Of a stretch of 64,000 nt of DNA, positions 25,583 to 35,031 are shown one piece after another. The notes below the pieces were generated by a model. The model did not search any database. It was not told the DNA's origin and saw only the letters and a program-made list of their open reading frames with translations. The stretch comes from Cryobacterium flavum (GTDB taxonomy: Bacteria; Actinomycetota; Actinomycetes; Actinomycetales; Microbacteriaceae), in assembly GCF_900103805.1 (NCBI RefSeq), contig NZ_FNIB01000002.1, positions 310,001 through 374,000 of the forward strand. Reading direction: 5' to 3'. The position numbers and the translations under genes are program-made. Within the stretch, counting starts at the first letter, position 1, and each line of letters opens with the position of its first letter.

Positions 25583-26880
25583 GCTCCTCTCGGAGCTCAA
25601 GCTCACCAATGTCACCGATCGAATCCGAACGGTGACCGAAACGCTCTACCAAGAACTCATCAACGCGGAGGCCACCGCCCACATCGGCGCGGCCCCGTTT
25701 GAGCGTTCTGACGATCGCACCAACCAGCGCAATGGGACCCGCCCGCGCGTCTTGACGACCACGGCCGGGGACCTGAATCTGAAGATCCCCAAGCTACGCC
25801 AGGGCTCCTTCTTCCCGGCACTCCTTGAGCGGCGCCGGCGCGTGGACCAAGCCCTGTTCGCTGTCGTGATGGAGGCTTACCTCCACGGCGTCTCGACCCG
25901 CAAAGTCGACGACCTGGTCAAAGCCCTGGGCGCGGACACCGGCATCTCCAAGTCCGAAGTATCCCGGATTTGCGCGGATCTCGACGGGGAAGTCGCCACA
26001 TTCCGTGACCGTGACCTCGGCGTTACCGGCTACCCCTACGTCTTCCTTGACGCCACGTATTGCAAGGCTCGCGTCAACCACCGCGTCATCTCCCAAGCGA
26101 TGGTCGTCGCCATCGGCGTGGCCGCCGATGGCCGCCGCGAGGTCCTCGGTTTCGACGTCGGCGACAGCGAGAATGAGATCTTCTGGACCGAGTTCCTGCG
26201 GTCTTTGAAAGCCCGTGGACTGGACGGTGTCAAGCTCGTCATCTCCGACGCTCACTCAGAGTTGAAGAAAGCCATTAGCACCGTTTTTCAGGGTGCCGCG
26301 TGGCAACGCTGCAGGGTCCACTTCATGAGAAATGTTCTTTCCATTGTCCCGCGCGCCAGTCAAGATATGGTCGCCGCTGTCATCCGCACCATCTTCGCCC
26401 AGCCCGACGCGACGCACGTTCAGGCCCAGTTCGACGAGGTCACCCGCATGCTCGAACGCTCTCACCCAAAAGTCGCCACGATGCTCCACGACGCGCGCGC
26501 CGACATCCTCGCATTCTGCGGATTCCCGCCCAAACACTGGCGACAGGTGTGGTCCACAAACCCACTCGAACGCTTAAATAAGGAAATCAAGCGCAGGACC
26601 GATGTCGTCGGTGTGTTTCCCAACCCGGCCGCCCTGCTCCGCCTCGCAGGCGCCGTCCTGGTCGAGCAACACGACGAGTGGGAGGCAGGCGCCCGCCGCC
26701 ACCTCTCCGAAGACTCCATGCGCCAACTCGACGCCTTCAACGCCGCCCTCACCCTCCCCGACGCCAGCGCCCTGACGGGGGTGATTCCCGTTCCCGAGCT
26801 CATTGCCGCATAATCAAATCAGCTGACCCGCACGGTGACGATGAATTACACCACCCGGCGGGACGTGACCTGACAACACC
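25421..26880 (+). mobile_element. IS256-family insertion sequence
   Basis: About 1.46 kb bounded by imperfect inverted ends. The left end at 25421 contains CAGGTCACGTCCCG followed by GTGGTGTA; the right end at 26849-26880 is the complement of the same blocks with a few changes. One intact transposase fills the element. No clean 8-9 bp target duplication is seen at these limits. Instead GATCATCCAATG (left flank) and GATCATCAATG (right flank) resemble each other in direct orientation, so exact termini remain open. Confidence 0.8.
25554..26813 (+). CDS. IS256 family transposase
   Basis: 419-residue mutator-type DDE transposase. The catalytic triad is present: first Asp in YVFLDATY near residue 165, second in LVISDAHSE near 229, and Glu in NPLERLNKEIKRR near 344. 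The family's C/HxxH-like WQRCRVHFMRN is near 250. The start is ATG 25554 with CACAGAAAG upstream. The gene is intact and full length, so the element may be active. Confidence 0.95.
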   Translation: MALDQSALLELLSELKLTNVTDRIRTVTETLYQELINAEATAHIGAAPFERSDDRTNQRNGTRPRVLTTTAGDLNLKIPKLRQGSFFPALLERRRRVDQALFAVVMEAYLHGVSTRKVDDLVKALGADTGISKSEVSRICADLDGEVATFRDRDLGVTGYPYVFLDATYCKARVNHRVISQAMVVAIGVAADGRREVLGFDVGDSENEIFWTEFLRSLKARGLDGVKLVISDAHSELKKAISTVFQGAAWQRCRVHFMRNVLSIVPRASQDMVAAVIRTIFAQPDATHVQAQFDEVTRMLERSHPKVATMLHDARADILAFCGFPPKHWRQVWSTNPLERLNKEIKRRTDVVGVFPNPAALLRLAGAVLVEQHDEWEAGARRHLSEDSMRQLDAFNAALTLPDASALTGVIPVPELIAA

Positions 26881-26952
26881 CCCGGATCATCAATGACTGG
26901 GGGCAATAACCATGCCGGGCCTAACAGGCCAACACCCTTCAGAAGCAAAGCT

Positions 26953-27537
26953 TCAAGGGCCACCTACAAGGTAACGGGGGCTTGGCGCCCGCAGTCGCAA
27001 GAGATATTGGCGGCAGACGTACACACGGGAGTAGCGCTGACGAAGCTCATCCTCGAGTTCGAAGCGCGCGTGCATGAAGGCGTGCACGGGTGTGGACAGT
27101 CCATCGGGAGACTCAAATCCGTCGTCCCCGCTCGCTGACTCCTTGTACACGTGCAGGTAGCGATAGTTCTCCGCGAATCCTGCCGAGGTGTACCAGTCGT
27201 TTGCACTCGCGGTTTCTCGCGTCCAGGCATCGAGCGACGTGACTCGCTCCGGCAGCCGCTGTACGGCATGCCGCAGGAGCTTTGAGGCGATTCCGTGGCG
27301 TTGAGCATCCGGATGCACGGCTATTGAGTCGATCGTCGCGGTGTCGCCGTCGATCTCGACGTCGATCAGTCCAACGACGACGTCGCCCCTGCAGGCAACT
27401 AATTCCACACGAGCACTCGCAAATGTTGTCTTGCAAATTTTGACCTCGTCATAGTAATCGGTGTCAAAAAAACTCAGCAAGCGGCAGGTGAGCCAGCTTC
27501 GTTCGTCGGAAGTGCGGTAGTCCCGTATCTGTAGCAT
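26953..27537 (-). CDS. GNAT family N-acetyltransferase
   Basis: 194-residue acetyltransferase. The acetyl-CoA site IDSIAVHPDAQRHGIASKLLRHAV (about residues 69-92) has the Q/R-x-x-G-x-A pattern, and ASANDWYTSAGF is the later motif. YVCRQYLLRL near the C-terminus belongs to a subfamily of standalone GNATs. The substrate is unknown. The stop lies about 70 bases beyond the right end of the IS element, so the gene is intact although it borders the insertion. Confidence 0.85.
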   Translation of the reverse strand: MLQIRDYRTSDERSWLTCRLLSFFDTDYYDEVKICKTTFASARVELVACRGDVVVGLIDVEIDGDTATIDSIAVHPDAQRHGIASKLLRHAVQRLPERVTSLDAWTRETASANDWYTSAGFAENYRYLHVYKESASGDDGFESPDGLSTPVHAFMHARFELEDELRQRYSRVYVCRQYLLRLRAPSPRYLVGGP

Positions 27538-27727
27538 CGTGTCCCTGATCGTTGAAAAATTCGGTGCTCAATCGCGCGGAATGCACGAGAGCGCGGAACA
27601 ATCAGGAGCGGAACATGATTCGACTGTACTGCGCGCCGCTCTGCCAAGGCAACCGCATCGCGGTGGAAGGAGTATGAGCGCACCCGTTTCGGGCGCGACC
27701 ACGAGCGGATGCCGGCGCCGGGCACAC

Positions 27728-27761
27728 AAAAAGGGCCGACTCTCGCGAGCCGACCCTTTTT
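27728..27761. terminator. bidirectional terminator downstream of guaA
   Basis: AAAAAGGG-CCGAC pairs across a CTCGCGAG core with GCCGACCCTTTTT, giving T-runs in both directions. It lies ten bases past the guaA stop. Confidence 0.85.
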
Positions 27762-27770
27762 ACTGCGCGA

Positions 27771-29405
27771 TCACTCCCACTCGATGGTTCCCGGCGGCTT
27801 GCTCGTCACATCGAGCACGACGCGGTTCACGCCGTCGACCTCGTTGGTGATGCGGTTCGAAATCTTGGCGAGCAGGTCGTAGGGCAGGCGAGTCCAGTCG
27901 GCGGTCATGGCATCCTCTGAAGACACCGGGCGCAACACGATCGGGTGACCGTAGGTGCGGCCGTCGCCCTGCACGCCCACCGAGCGCACATCGGCCAGCA
28001 GCACGACCGGGCACTGCCAGATCTCGCGGTCGAGGCCGGCGGCGGTCAGTTCGAAGCGAACGATCGCATCCGCTTGACGCAGCAGGTCGAGGCGTTCCTG
28101 GGTGATCGAGCCGACGATGCGAATTCCCAGGCCGGGGCCGGGAAACGGCTGGCGCTGCACAATTTCGGCCGGCAGTCCAAGCTCGGCGCCGATCGCGCGC
28201 ACTTCGTCTTTGAACAGGGTGCGCAGCGGTTCGACCAGTTCGAACTTGAGGTCGTCGGGCAGGCCGCCCACGTTGTGGTGGCTCTTGATGTTGGCGGTGC
28301 CACTGCCGCCGCCGGATTCGACGACGTCGGGGTAGAGCGTGCCCTGCACGAGGAAGCGGATCGGGTCGCCGTCGATTTCCTTGGCTTCTTCGATAAGTTC
28401 GGCCTGGGCCTGCTCGAAGGTGCGAATGAACTCGCGGCCGATGATCTTGCGCTTGGTCTCAGGGTCGCTCACACCTTCGAGGGCCACGAGGAACTGCTCA
28501 CGCACGTCCACGGTGACCAGGCGGATGCCCGTGGCCTTGACGTAGTCTTCCTCAACCTGGCGGCGCTCGTCCTGGCGCAGCAGGCCGTGGTCGACGAACA
28601 CGCAGACCAGCTGGTCGCCGATCGCCTTGTGCACGAGGGCGGCGGCGACGGCGGAGTCGACTCCGCCGGACAGGCCGCAGATGACCTTGCCGGTGCCGAC
28701 CTGGGCGCGAATCTTCGCGACCTGCTCGGCGATGACGTTGCCGCTGTTCCAGTCGGGGTTGATGCCGGCGGCGCGGTGCAGAAAGTTCTCGAGCACGTGC
28801 TGCCCGTTTTCGGAGTGCTTGACCTCGGGGTGCCACTGCACGCCGTAGAGGCGCTTGGCGTCGTTGGCAAAGGCGGCGACCGGGGTCGAGACCGAGGAGG
28901 CCAAAACGGTGAAACCCTCCGGCGCCGTGGCAACCGAGTCGCCGTGGCTCATCCACACGGTCTGGTTGCCCGGCTGGTTTGCCAGCAGCACGTTGTCGCC
29001 GTTGCTCACGGTGACCGGGGTCGAGCCGTATTCGCGGGCGCCAGTGTGGGCGACGGTGCCGCCGAGAGCGGTCGCCATCACCTGGAAGCCGTAGCAAATG
29101 CCGAGCACGGGCACGCCGAGCTCGAAGATCGCGGCATCGAAGGCGGGCGCGCCATCGGCGTAGACGCTTGACGGGCCGCCGCTCAGCACGATTCCGCGCG
29201 GGTTCTTGGCGAGAACTTCGGCGGCGGTGATCGTGTGCGGCACGATTTCCGAATAAACGGATGCCTCCCGCACGCGCCGCGCGATCAGCTGCGCGTACTG
29301 CGCACCGAAGTCGACCACGAGAACGGGGCGATCGAGGCCTGAGTCGGCGACCGCAGCTGAATCGGCGCGTGAGGCATCCGCTGATGCTGTGTCGACGACA
29401 CTCAC
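27771..29405 (-). CDS. guaA: GMP synthase (glutamine-hydrolysing)
   Basis: 544-residue enzyme converting XMP to GMP. The class-I glutamine amidotransferase half has [20 protein letters not shown] near residue 28, [12 protein letters not shown] with the catalytic Cys near 96, and [12 protein letters not shown] near 190. The ATP-pyrophosphatase half has [19 protein letters not shown] near 243 and [14 protein letters not shown] near 410. It ends GTIEWE as usual. The GTG at 29405 overlaps the preceding TGA (GTGA), so it is coupled to the DUF3817 gene. The longer in-frame extension is not coding-like. Confidence 0.96.
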   Translation of the reverse strand: MSVVDTASADASRADSAAVADSGLDRPVLVVDFGAQYAQLIARRVREASVYSEIVPHTITAAEVLAKNPRGIVLSGGPSSVYADGAPAFDAAIFELGVPVLGICYGFQVMATALGGTVAHTGAREYGSTPVTVSNGDNVLLANQPGNQTVWMSHGDSVATAPEGFTVLASSVSTPVAAFANDAKRLYGVQWHPEVKHSENGQHVLENFLHRAAGINPDWNSGNVIAEQVAKIRAQVGTGKVICGLSGGVDSAVAAALVHKAIGDQLVCVFVDHGLLRQDERRQVEEDYVKATGIRLVTVDVREQFLVALEGVSDPETKRKIIGREFIRTFEQAQAELIEEAKEIDGDPIRFLVQGTLYPDVVESGGGSGTANIKSHHNVGGLPDDLKFELVEPLRTLFKDEVRAIGAELGLPAEIVQRQPFPGPGLGIRIVGSITQERLDLLRQADAIVRFELTAAGLDREIWQCPVVLLADVRSVGVQGDGRTYGHPIVLRPVSSEDAMTADWTRLPYDLLAKISNRITNEVDGVNRVVLDVTSKPPGTIEWE

Positions 29406-29836
29406 GAACGCACCTCGGCGGCCTTTTTCGCTTCGAGCTGCTCGAGGGAACGTTTGACGCGGCGGGTCATGGGGCCTTCCAGGAAGAACGAGAGCGTGGG
29501 GATGATGCCGCCGAGCGCAATCAGCACGAAGAGCGGGAACGGCCAGCGCATGAGACTCCACAGCCGGAAGTCGGCGAACAGGTAGAGCACGTAGAACCAG
29601 CCGTGCACGATCAGGATGATCGTGCTCAGGTTGATTGCGGCGACCGTGTCGCGCGGCACGAAGGCGAGAAAGCCATCGGCGCCGTTCATTTCGAGTTCGT
29701 AACCGAGAATGAACTTGGCATAGACCTCGGCGCAGAGCAGCAGCAGAAAGACACCGGTGATGATGGACGACACCTGGTAGAGCCGAAGCGCACCGGGGAT
29801 TCGGGAAATATCGGCGGGCTTGGGATCAAGTGGCAT
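29402..29836 (-). CDS. DUF3817 domain-containing membrane protein
   Basis: 144-residue protein with three to four membrane helices: [23 protein letters not shown] near residue 16, a loop, [22 protein letters not shown] near 72, and a last helix before [15 protein letters not shown]. It matches DUF3817, found next to guaA and SURF1-like genes in actinobacteria. Function is unknown. It lies nine bases after the SURF1 stop and overlaps guaA. Confidence 0.85.
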   Translation of the reverse strand: MPLDPKPADISRIPGALRLYQVSSIITGVFLLLLCAEVYAKFILGYELEMNGADGFLAFVPRDTVAAINLSTIILIVHGWFYVLYLFADFRLWSLMRWPFPLFVLIALGGIIPTLSFFLEGPMTRRVKRSLEQLEAKKAAEVRS

Positions 29837-29845
29837 GGGGTAATT

Positions 29846-30634
29846 CTATGCGCCAGCGCTGGGAGTGCTTGCAGAGACCAATTCGAGCTCGGCCTCCTCC
29901 TGCTCGCGCTCCAGCGCGTCGCGCACCAGACGATACCAGAGGAACACGGCGAATCCGGCGAAGACGACCCACTCGATGGCATAGAAGATGTTCAGCCAGT
30001 TGAGCGACTGATCAACTTCGGGCACCGGGGAGTCGATTTTGTCGAGTCCGCCCGGGGCTTCGGCGGCGACGATATACGCGGAATACACGGACTCGTCGGT
30101 GAAATCAGCCCACAAATTGATCAAAGCGGATGGCGCCACCTTGGTCAGTTCCATTGAGTCACCCTGCGGGTCGGGCAGCTCGGGTGCCTCGCCGGTGAGG
30201 AAGCGTCCGGTCAGGGTAACCGGGGTGTTTTCCGGTTCGGTTTGCAGCGCATCGATGACAGCCTGGGCGCTGACCTTATCGGGGGCCCAGCCGCGCGCGA
30301 CGGCGATACTGGCGGCAGCATCCGTTTGAAAATGGCTGACCACCCAGAACCCTTCGACGCCGCCGTTGAAGCGTGTCGAGATGAGCGTGTCGTCACCGGG
30401 CACCCAGGTGCCTTCAGTGCTGACCATTTGGCCGGTCGCGATCTGCGTCACTCCCCCGTCGGGCTGCGCCACCTCGGCGAGAGGCTTGACCTGTTCGGTG
30501 CTGCGCTCCACGACCACGCCGGATTCGATGGCGCGCTCGAGCTGCCAGTGCCCGAGCAGGGCGAACGCCGCGGCAACGCCGAGGGCAAGCAGCAGTGCAG
30601 CGACCCAGCGGGGGCGCACCATCATTCTGATCAC
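29846..30634 (-). CDS. SURF1 family protein (cytochrome oxidase assembly)
   Basis: 262-residue SURF1-family protein, which assists haem a insertion into cytochrome c oxidase. It has an N-terminal helix (RWVAALLLALGVAAAFALLGHWQLERA) and a C-terminal helix (WLNIFYAIEWVVFAGFAVFLWYR) around an extracytoplasmic domain with VVERSTEQVKPL, VARGWAPD and TGRFLTGE. GTG 30634 overlaps the antiporter stop (GTGA); ATGs at 30625 and 30622 are alternatives. It has a Glu-rich cytoplasmic tail. Confidence 0.85.
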   Translation of the reverse strand: MIRMMVRPRWVAALLLALGVAAAFALLGHWQLERAIESGVVVERSTEQVKPLAEVAQPDGGVTQIATGQMVSTEGTWVPGDDTLISTRFNGGVEGFWVVSHFQTDAAASIAVARGWAPDKVSAQAVIDALQTEPENTPVTLTGRFLTGEAPELPDPQGDSMELTKVAPSALINLWADFTDESVYSAYIVAAEAPGGLDKIDSPVPEVDQSLNWLNIFYAIEWVVFAGFAVFLWYRLVRDALEREQEEAELELVSASTPSAGA

Positions 30635-32097
30635 GAATAGTCACCTGTGTGAGTTTCTCGCCCGGGTTTGCGTGCCGGCCGGTCGGCCGCGTCGTCGGGT
30701 TCTGGGGAATGCTGACCGAGCGCGAAATCAGCCATGGAATCTACATCTGAATGCGAGCGTTTCGCTCTGGCAACCGTATCTTCCGCCGGTTGGGAATTAG
30801 CCGAGTCGCGTTTGGCCGTACGGCGGGTGAACTCGTCGGCATCGGCCGCCTGGGCGGCGGTCGCCGCCTCGACCAGCGCGATCTCTTCGTCGAGCATGGG
30901 GTTGCGCGGTGCGCGCGGCGCAACAGATGCCGGCACCCGACGACGCAGCGCCGATCCGATCTTCTCGGAATTCGCCGCGAACAGCGGGCCGAGTATGGCC
31001 ATCGATAACACGTAGAGCCCGGCGAACGGTTGCAGCCGCGGATCCAGCCCGGCCGACACCGACAGCGTTGCCAAAATGAGCGTGAACTCGCCGCGGTTGA
31101 CAAAGATCGCGGCGGTGTTCAGTGCTTCGCGTGGCCCCATCTTGTGCAGCCAGGCCAGCAGTGCCCCAGACAGCAGACTGAGTACGAAGGTCATCACGAT
31201 GGCGATCAGCACGACTCCGATCACCGACCCGAACTGGGCTACGTCGAGGGCGAGTCCGAAGTTGAGAAAGAAGAATGCCGCGAAGATGTCGCGGAGGGGC
31301 ACGGCGACGCGTTCGATTCTGGCGCGATAGCTGCTCGCGCCGAGCACGACGCCGATCAGGAACGCGCCGATCGCATCCGTCACGCCGATGATCTCGCCGA
31401 TGCCGGCGAACAGCACCACGAGCCCGAAGAACAAAATGGTGAACAGTTCGTCGTCTTTGGTACGCATCAGGCGCGAGACGACGCGGCCGCCCCAGCGGGC
31501 GAGCGAGAACATGGCCACCAGAAACAGGAACGCGATGGAGAGCTGCAGCACGATCGGCCAGATCTCGGTTTCACCGCTCAGCACGACCGAGACGATGGAG
31601 AGGTAGATGGCGATGAAGATGTCGCCGACGACCGTCACGCCGAGGATCATCGGGGTCTCTTTGTTAGCCAGGCGGCGCAGTTCGATGAGCAGTTTGGTAA
31701 TGATGGCGCTCGAGGAGGTTCCGGTCATGCCGGCAATGACGAGGGCTTCGCGGGGGCCCCAGCCCACGAGCAGGCCGAAGATGAAGCCGGCGCCCATGTT
31801 GATGAGCACCCAGGATCCGCCGGAGATGATCAGAGTCTTGGCGTTGCCGAAGAATTCTTCCTGGTCGAATTCGAGGCCGAGGCTGAAGAGCAGCAGGATC
31901 AGGCCGAACACGGCGATGAGTTCAATGTCGCCGGACTGAAAGTCGAGGGGGAAGAAGTCGGTGTTCGGGCTCGCGAGAACGCCCACGATCATATAGATCG
32001 GGATGGTGGGGAGCCCGATCATTTTGCCCAGGCGGCCAAGAACGTAGGCGACGACGAGCAGGATGCCGAGAACGAGGAGGTCTTCGCCCAGGTGCAT
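30631..32097 (-). CDS. CPA2-type cation:proton antiporter (KhtU-like)
   Basis: 488-residue monovalent cation/proton antiporter with about 12 helices. The family motifs LFSLGLEFD near residue 71, GMTGTSSSAIITKLLIE near 123 and GVTDAIGAFLIGVVLG near 243 are visible. The last ~110 residues are a hydrophilic cytoplasmic tail (RRTAKRDSANSQPAEDTV). The preceding gene, three bases upstream, encodes a TrkA-C subunit, the arrangement of the KhtTU K+/H+ antiporter. It probably expels K+ under alkaline or osmotic stress. Confidence 0.88.
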   Translation of the reverse strand: MHLGEDLLVLGILLVVAYVLGRLGKMIGLPTIPIYMIVGVLASPNTDFFPLDFQSGDIELIAVFGLILLLFSLGLEFDQEEFFGNAKTLIISGGSWVLINMGAGFIFGLLVGWGPREALVIAGMTGTSSSAIITKLLIELRRLANKETPMILGVTVVGDIFIAIYLSIVSVVLSGETEIWPIVLQLSIAFLFLVAMFSLARWGGRVVSRLMRTKDDELFTILFFGLVVLFAGIGEIIGVTDAIGAFLIGVVLGASSYRARIERVAVPLRDIFAAFFFLNFGLALDVAQFGSVIGVVLIAIVMTFVLSLLSGALLAWLHKMGPREALNTAAIFVNRGEFTLILATLSVSAGLDPRLQPFAGLYVLSMAILGPLFAANSEKIGSALRRRVPASVAPRAPRNPMLDEEIALVEAATAAQAADADEFTRRTAKRDSANSQPAEDTVARAKRSHSDVDSMADFALGQHSPEPDDAADRPARKPGRETHTGDYS

Positions 32098-32100
32098 CGG

Positions 32101-32628
32101 TTATCCCCCGGGTGGAGCGTCGACGGTTTTCGCCTTCACTTCACCGGTGCGGAAGAACGCGAAGGCCTTGACGACCTTTTCCGGCGAGCCAGCGACGACG
32201 AGGGTGTCGCCGGGAAAGACCTTGAAGTCGGCGGCCGGTGCCGGGTTGGCGGATTCTCCGCGCACGACGGCCACCACGGTGAGTCCGGCGATACCGCGAT
32301 CGGCCGGGTTGCCAAGCGCCTGGCCGGCGATGTGGTCTTCGTAGTCGACGGTGAACCAGTCGATGCTGAGGCCGGGAATCTGGTCGAGGGCGCTGAGCGA
32401 CTCGGTGATCTGGGTGCCGCCGAGCAGCTCGGCGAGGGTGTGCGCCTCGTCTTCGTTGAGCCGAAGCGAGACCTTGCTCGCGTCGGGGCCGCCCTCGTCG
32501 TCAGCAAAGGTAATGAGGTCGCTGTGGCCGGAACGGTGGGCGATGACGCCGACCTTGCCACCGTCATCCGTTATGAAGGTGTGCAGCACACCCACGCCGG
32601 GAAGTTTGACCCGCCGAACATCAACCAT
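32101..32628 (-). CDS. TrkA-C domain regulatory subunit of antiporter (KhtT-like)
   Basis: About 175-residue soluble protein. The N-terminal segment VDVRRVKLPGVGVLHTFITDDGG is typical of KhtT-like subunits, and the C-terminal RCK_C domain (about residues 85-168) includes ALDQIPGLSIDWF and FPGDTLVVAGSPE. It gates the partner antiporter in response to nucleotides. The second ATG (32628) is preferred because AGGAG lies eight bases before it and only two before the first ATG (32634). First gene of the KhtTU-like pair. Confidence 0.85.
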   Translation of the reverse strand: MVDVRRVKLPGVGVLHTFITDDGGKVGVIAHRSGHSDLITFADDEGGPDASKVSLRLNEDEAHTLAELLGGTQITESLSALDQIPGLSIDWFTVDYEDHIAGQALGNPADRGIAGLTVVAVVRGESANPAPAADFKVFPGDTLVVAGSPEKVVKAFAFFRTGEVKAKTVDAPPGG

Positions 32629-32702
32629 TGTCATGACTCCTGAGGTTTAGGGGCAGTGCGCTCATTCTACCGGAGCTGCTTTTTTCCGCCGCGCGCGGGT
32701 TC

Positions 32703-33169
32703 GTGCCGACGACATGCGTCGCGCGCCCGGTTTCGCCGACTGAAGCGACGAGTTCTCCCGACTGGGTTTTGCGCGGCGCCGTCAGCAATCAGCGCTACAC
32801 GACCGCCGCAGAACTGACGCGACTGAACGCGCAGTCCCCGGCGCTGGGCCGACCGGACGCCACCGTGGCCTCGCTCATTCCGATCACGAAATCGAACGCG
32901 TGGTGGGAACTGGCCCAGGACGAACGACGAGCCATCTTTGAGGAGACGAGCCATCATATCCGCCGCGCCATGGACTATCTGCCGGCCGTGGCCAGGAAGC
33001 TGCATCACTGTCGCGACCTGGGCGGACCGTTTGATTTTCTGACCTGGTTCGAGTTCGCCCCATCAACGCGGCCGCATTCGACGATCTACTGGCTGAGCTG
33101 CGGGGGACGACGGAATGGACCTTTGTCGAGCGCGAGGTCGAGGTGCGCGTGACCCGAGGACCCCGGTAG
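32703..33169 (+). pseudogene. chlorite-dismutase-like haem protein gene, frameshifted and 5'-truncated
   Basis: The frame from 32703 reads WVLRGAVSNQRYTT, LGRPDATVASLIPITKSNAWW and LPAVARKLHHCRDLG (the haem-ligand region), then PFDFLTWFEFAP. At the CCCC run near 33058-33061 one base appears lost. The downstream frame continues INAAAFDDLLAELRG, TTEWTFVEREVEVRV and stops at 33169, exactly the expected end of this Cld-like family. The N-terminal domain of about 80 residues usually found before WVLRG is not readable. Either two disabling events occurred or one plus a sequencing error at the C-run. Confidence 0.6.
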
Positions 33170-33200
33170 CGCACCCGGTCGGCGGCGCCTGCGGCGCGCG

Positions 33201-34931
33201 CTAGTTCGTGACCACGATGTCGGGGGCCTCGAGGCGCACCCGGTCGGCGGATTCGTCGTTCGGCTCCTCCTGCGAGGCCCGCTCGGCGGCGACCCGGGTG
33301 AGATAGAAGCCGACCTCCCGGTCGATGCGCCCCTGGTCCCAGCCGAGCACGTCAGCCATGAGAGCTGCGGCGACCGGCGCGGCCGACACCCCGCGGTCCC
33401 AGGCCTCGATCGAGATGCGGGTGCGGCGCGCCAGCACGTCCTCGAGGTGCAGGGCACCCTCGTGCGACGCCGCGTAGACGACCTCGGCACCGATGTAGTC
33501 ATCGGCGCCGGGCAGCGGCTCGGCGAGCGCCGGGTTCGCCTTGATCAGGTCGAGCAACTCGTCGGTGAGGGTGCCGTACCGGTTGAGCAGGTGTTCGACC
33601 CGCACGGTGTGCAGTCCGAACGCCCTGGCGATCTTGCCGCGCTTGTTCCAGGCGGCCTGATAACCCTCGGCGCCCAGCAAGGGGATGTCCTGGGTCGCCG
33701 ACGCGGGAATGCAACCGTCGAGAGCCGACGCCGCGGCATCCACTGCGTCCTTGGCCATGATGCGGTAGGTGGTCCACTTGCCGCCGGCGATGACGACGAG
33801 GCCGGGAACGGAGTGCCCGACGAGGTGCTCACGGGACAGCTTGGAGGTCTGGTCGCTCTCGCCGGCCAGCAGCGGACGCAGCCCGGCGTAGACGCCCTCA
33901 ACGTCTTCGCGGGTGAGCGGAACGCTCAGCACCTCGTTGATGTGCTCGAGAATGTAGTCGATATCCGCCGCCGTAGCAGCGGGGTGCGCCTTGTCGAGGT
34001 GCCAATCGGTGTCGGTCGTTCCGATGAGCCAGTGCCGGCCCCACGGGATGACGAAAAGTACGCTCTTCTCGGTGCGCAGCAGCAGTCCCATGGCGCTCTG
34101 GAACCGGTCGCGCGGCACGACGAGGTGCACGCCCTTCGAGGCCCGCACCTTGAAGGTGCCGCGTTCGCCGACCATGCGCTGGGTGTCGTCGGTCCAGACG
34201 CCGGTCGCGTTCACGACCTGCTTGGCCCGCACGTCGAAGTGTTCGTCGGTCTGCAGGTCGTGGGCGCGCACGCCGACGACGCGCTCCCCCACCTTGATGA
34301 AGCCCTCGACCCGCACCCGGCTGGCCGCGTGGGCTCCGTAGAACGAGGCGGTGCGCACGAGCGAAGACACGTAGCGGGCGTCATCGACCTGGGCGTCGTA
34401 GTACGTGATGCCGCCGACCAGGGCGTCATTGGCGAGGCTCGGAATGAGCTTCTGCACCTGGCTCTTGGACAGGTGGCGGTGGTGCGGCACTCCGGGCGGA
34501 CGACCGCCGGTGTAGGAGAAGATGTCGTAGAGCAGCATGCCGGCCCCGATGTAGAAACGTTCGGTGAAGCGTTTCTTGAGCGGGTACAGAAACCGCACCG
34601 GCTTCACGAGGTGTGGTGCGATGCGCTGCAGCAGCAGCCCTCGTTCGGTGAGCGCTTCGCGAACGAGACGAAAGTCGAGCTGCTCCAGATAGCGAATGCC
34701 GCCGTGCACGAGCTTCGAAGACCGGCTCGACGTGCCCGACGCCCAGTCCCGGGCTTCCAGAATGCCCACGCTCAAACCACGCGTGACGGCATCAAGGGCT
34801 GCGCCGGCACCGACGATGCCGCCGCCGACAACGAGAATGTCGAGTTCCTTGTCTTTGAGCTTGGCGAGAGCGGCGATCCGCTCCTCAGGCCCCATTTTTG
34901 TGGATCGGGTGACCGAATTGTGGGACGTCAT
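33201..34931 (-). CDS. glpD: aerobic glycerol-3-phosphate dehydrogenase
   Basis: 576-residue FAD-dependent, membrane-associated enzyme oxidising glycerol-3-phosphate to DHAP and feeding quinones. The N-terminal FAD site ILVVGGGIVGAGAALDAVTRG is near residue 32, RSSKLVHGGIRYLEQ near 69 and IPWGRHWLIGTTDTDW near 293. The C-terminal helical DAO_C domain spans about 400-540. ATG 34931 has AGGAG upstream. It could use the glycerol-3-phosphate released by the GlpQ encoded at 20 kb. Confidence 0.95.
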   Translation of the reverse strand: MTSHNSVTRSTKMGPEERIAALAKLKDKELDILVVGGGIVGAGAALDAVTRGLSVGILEARDWASGTSSRSSKLVHGGIRYLEQLDFRLVREALTERGLLLQRIAPHLVKPVRFLYPLKKRFTERFYIGAGMLLYDIFSYTGGRPPGVPHHRHLSKSQVQKLIPSLANDALVGGITYYDAQVDDARYVSSLVRTASFYGAHAASRVRVEGFIKVGERVVGVRAHDLQTDEHFDVRAKQVVNATGVWTDDTQRMVGERGTFKVRASKGVHLVVPRDRFQSAMGLLLRTEKSVLFVIPWGRHWLIGTTDTDWHLDKAHPAATAADIDYILEHINEVLSVPLTREDVEGVYAGLRPLLAGESDQTSKLSREHLVGHSVPGLVVIAGGKWTTYRIMAKDAVDAAASALDGCIPASATQDIPLLGAEGYQAAWNKRGKIARAFGLHTVRVEHLLNRYGTLTDELLDLIKANPALAEPLPGADDYIGAEVVYAASHEGALHLEDVLARRTRISIEAWDRGVSAAPVAAALMADVLGWDQGRIDREVGFYLTRVAAERASQEEPNDESADRVRLEAPDIVVTN

Positions 34932-35031
34932 TGCTACTCCTGTTCAGACTCAATGTTCAAGACGAGAGGTCAGGGCGTGCTGCGACAACAGTGTTGAGGG
35001 TTATTTACGAAAAGTTCCGCTATCTTCGACG

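Noticed and set aside
25421..27537. Composite transposon carrying the GNAT gene
   Set aside because: Only one IS copy is present, and the acetyltransferase gene lies wholly outside its right inverted repeat with no second element beyond it.
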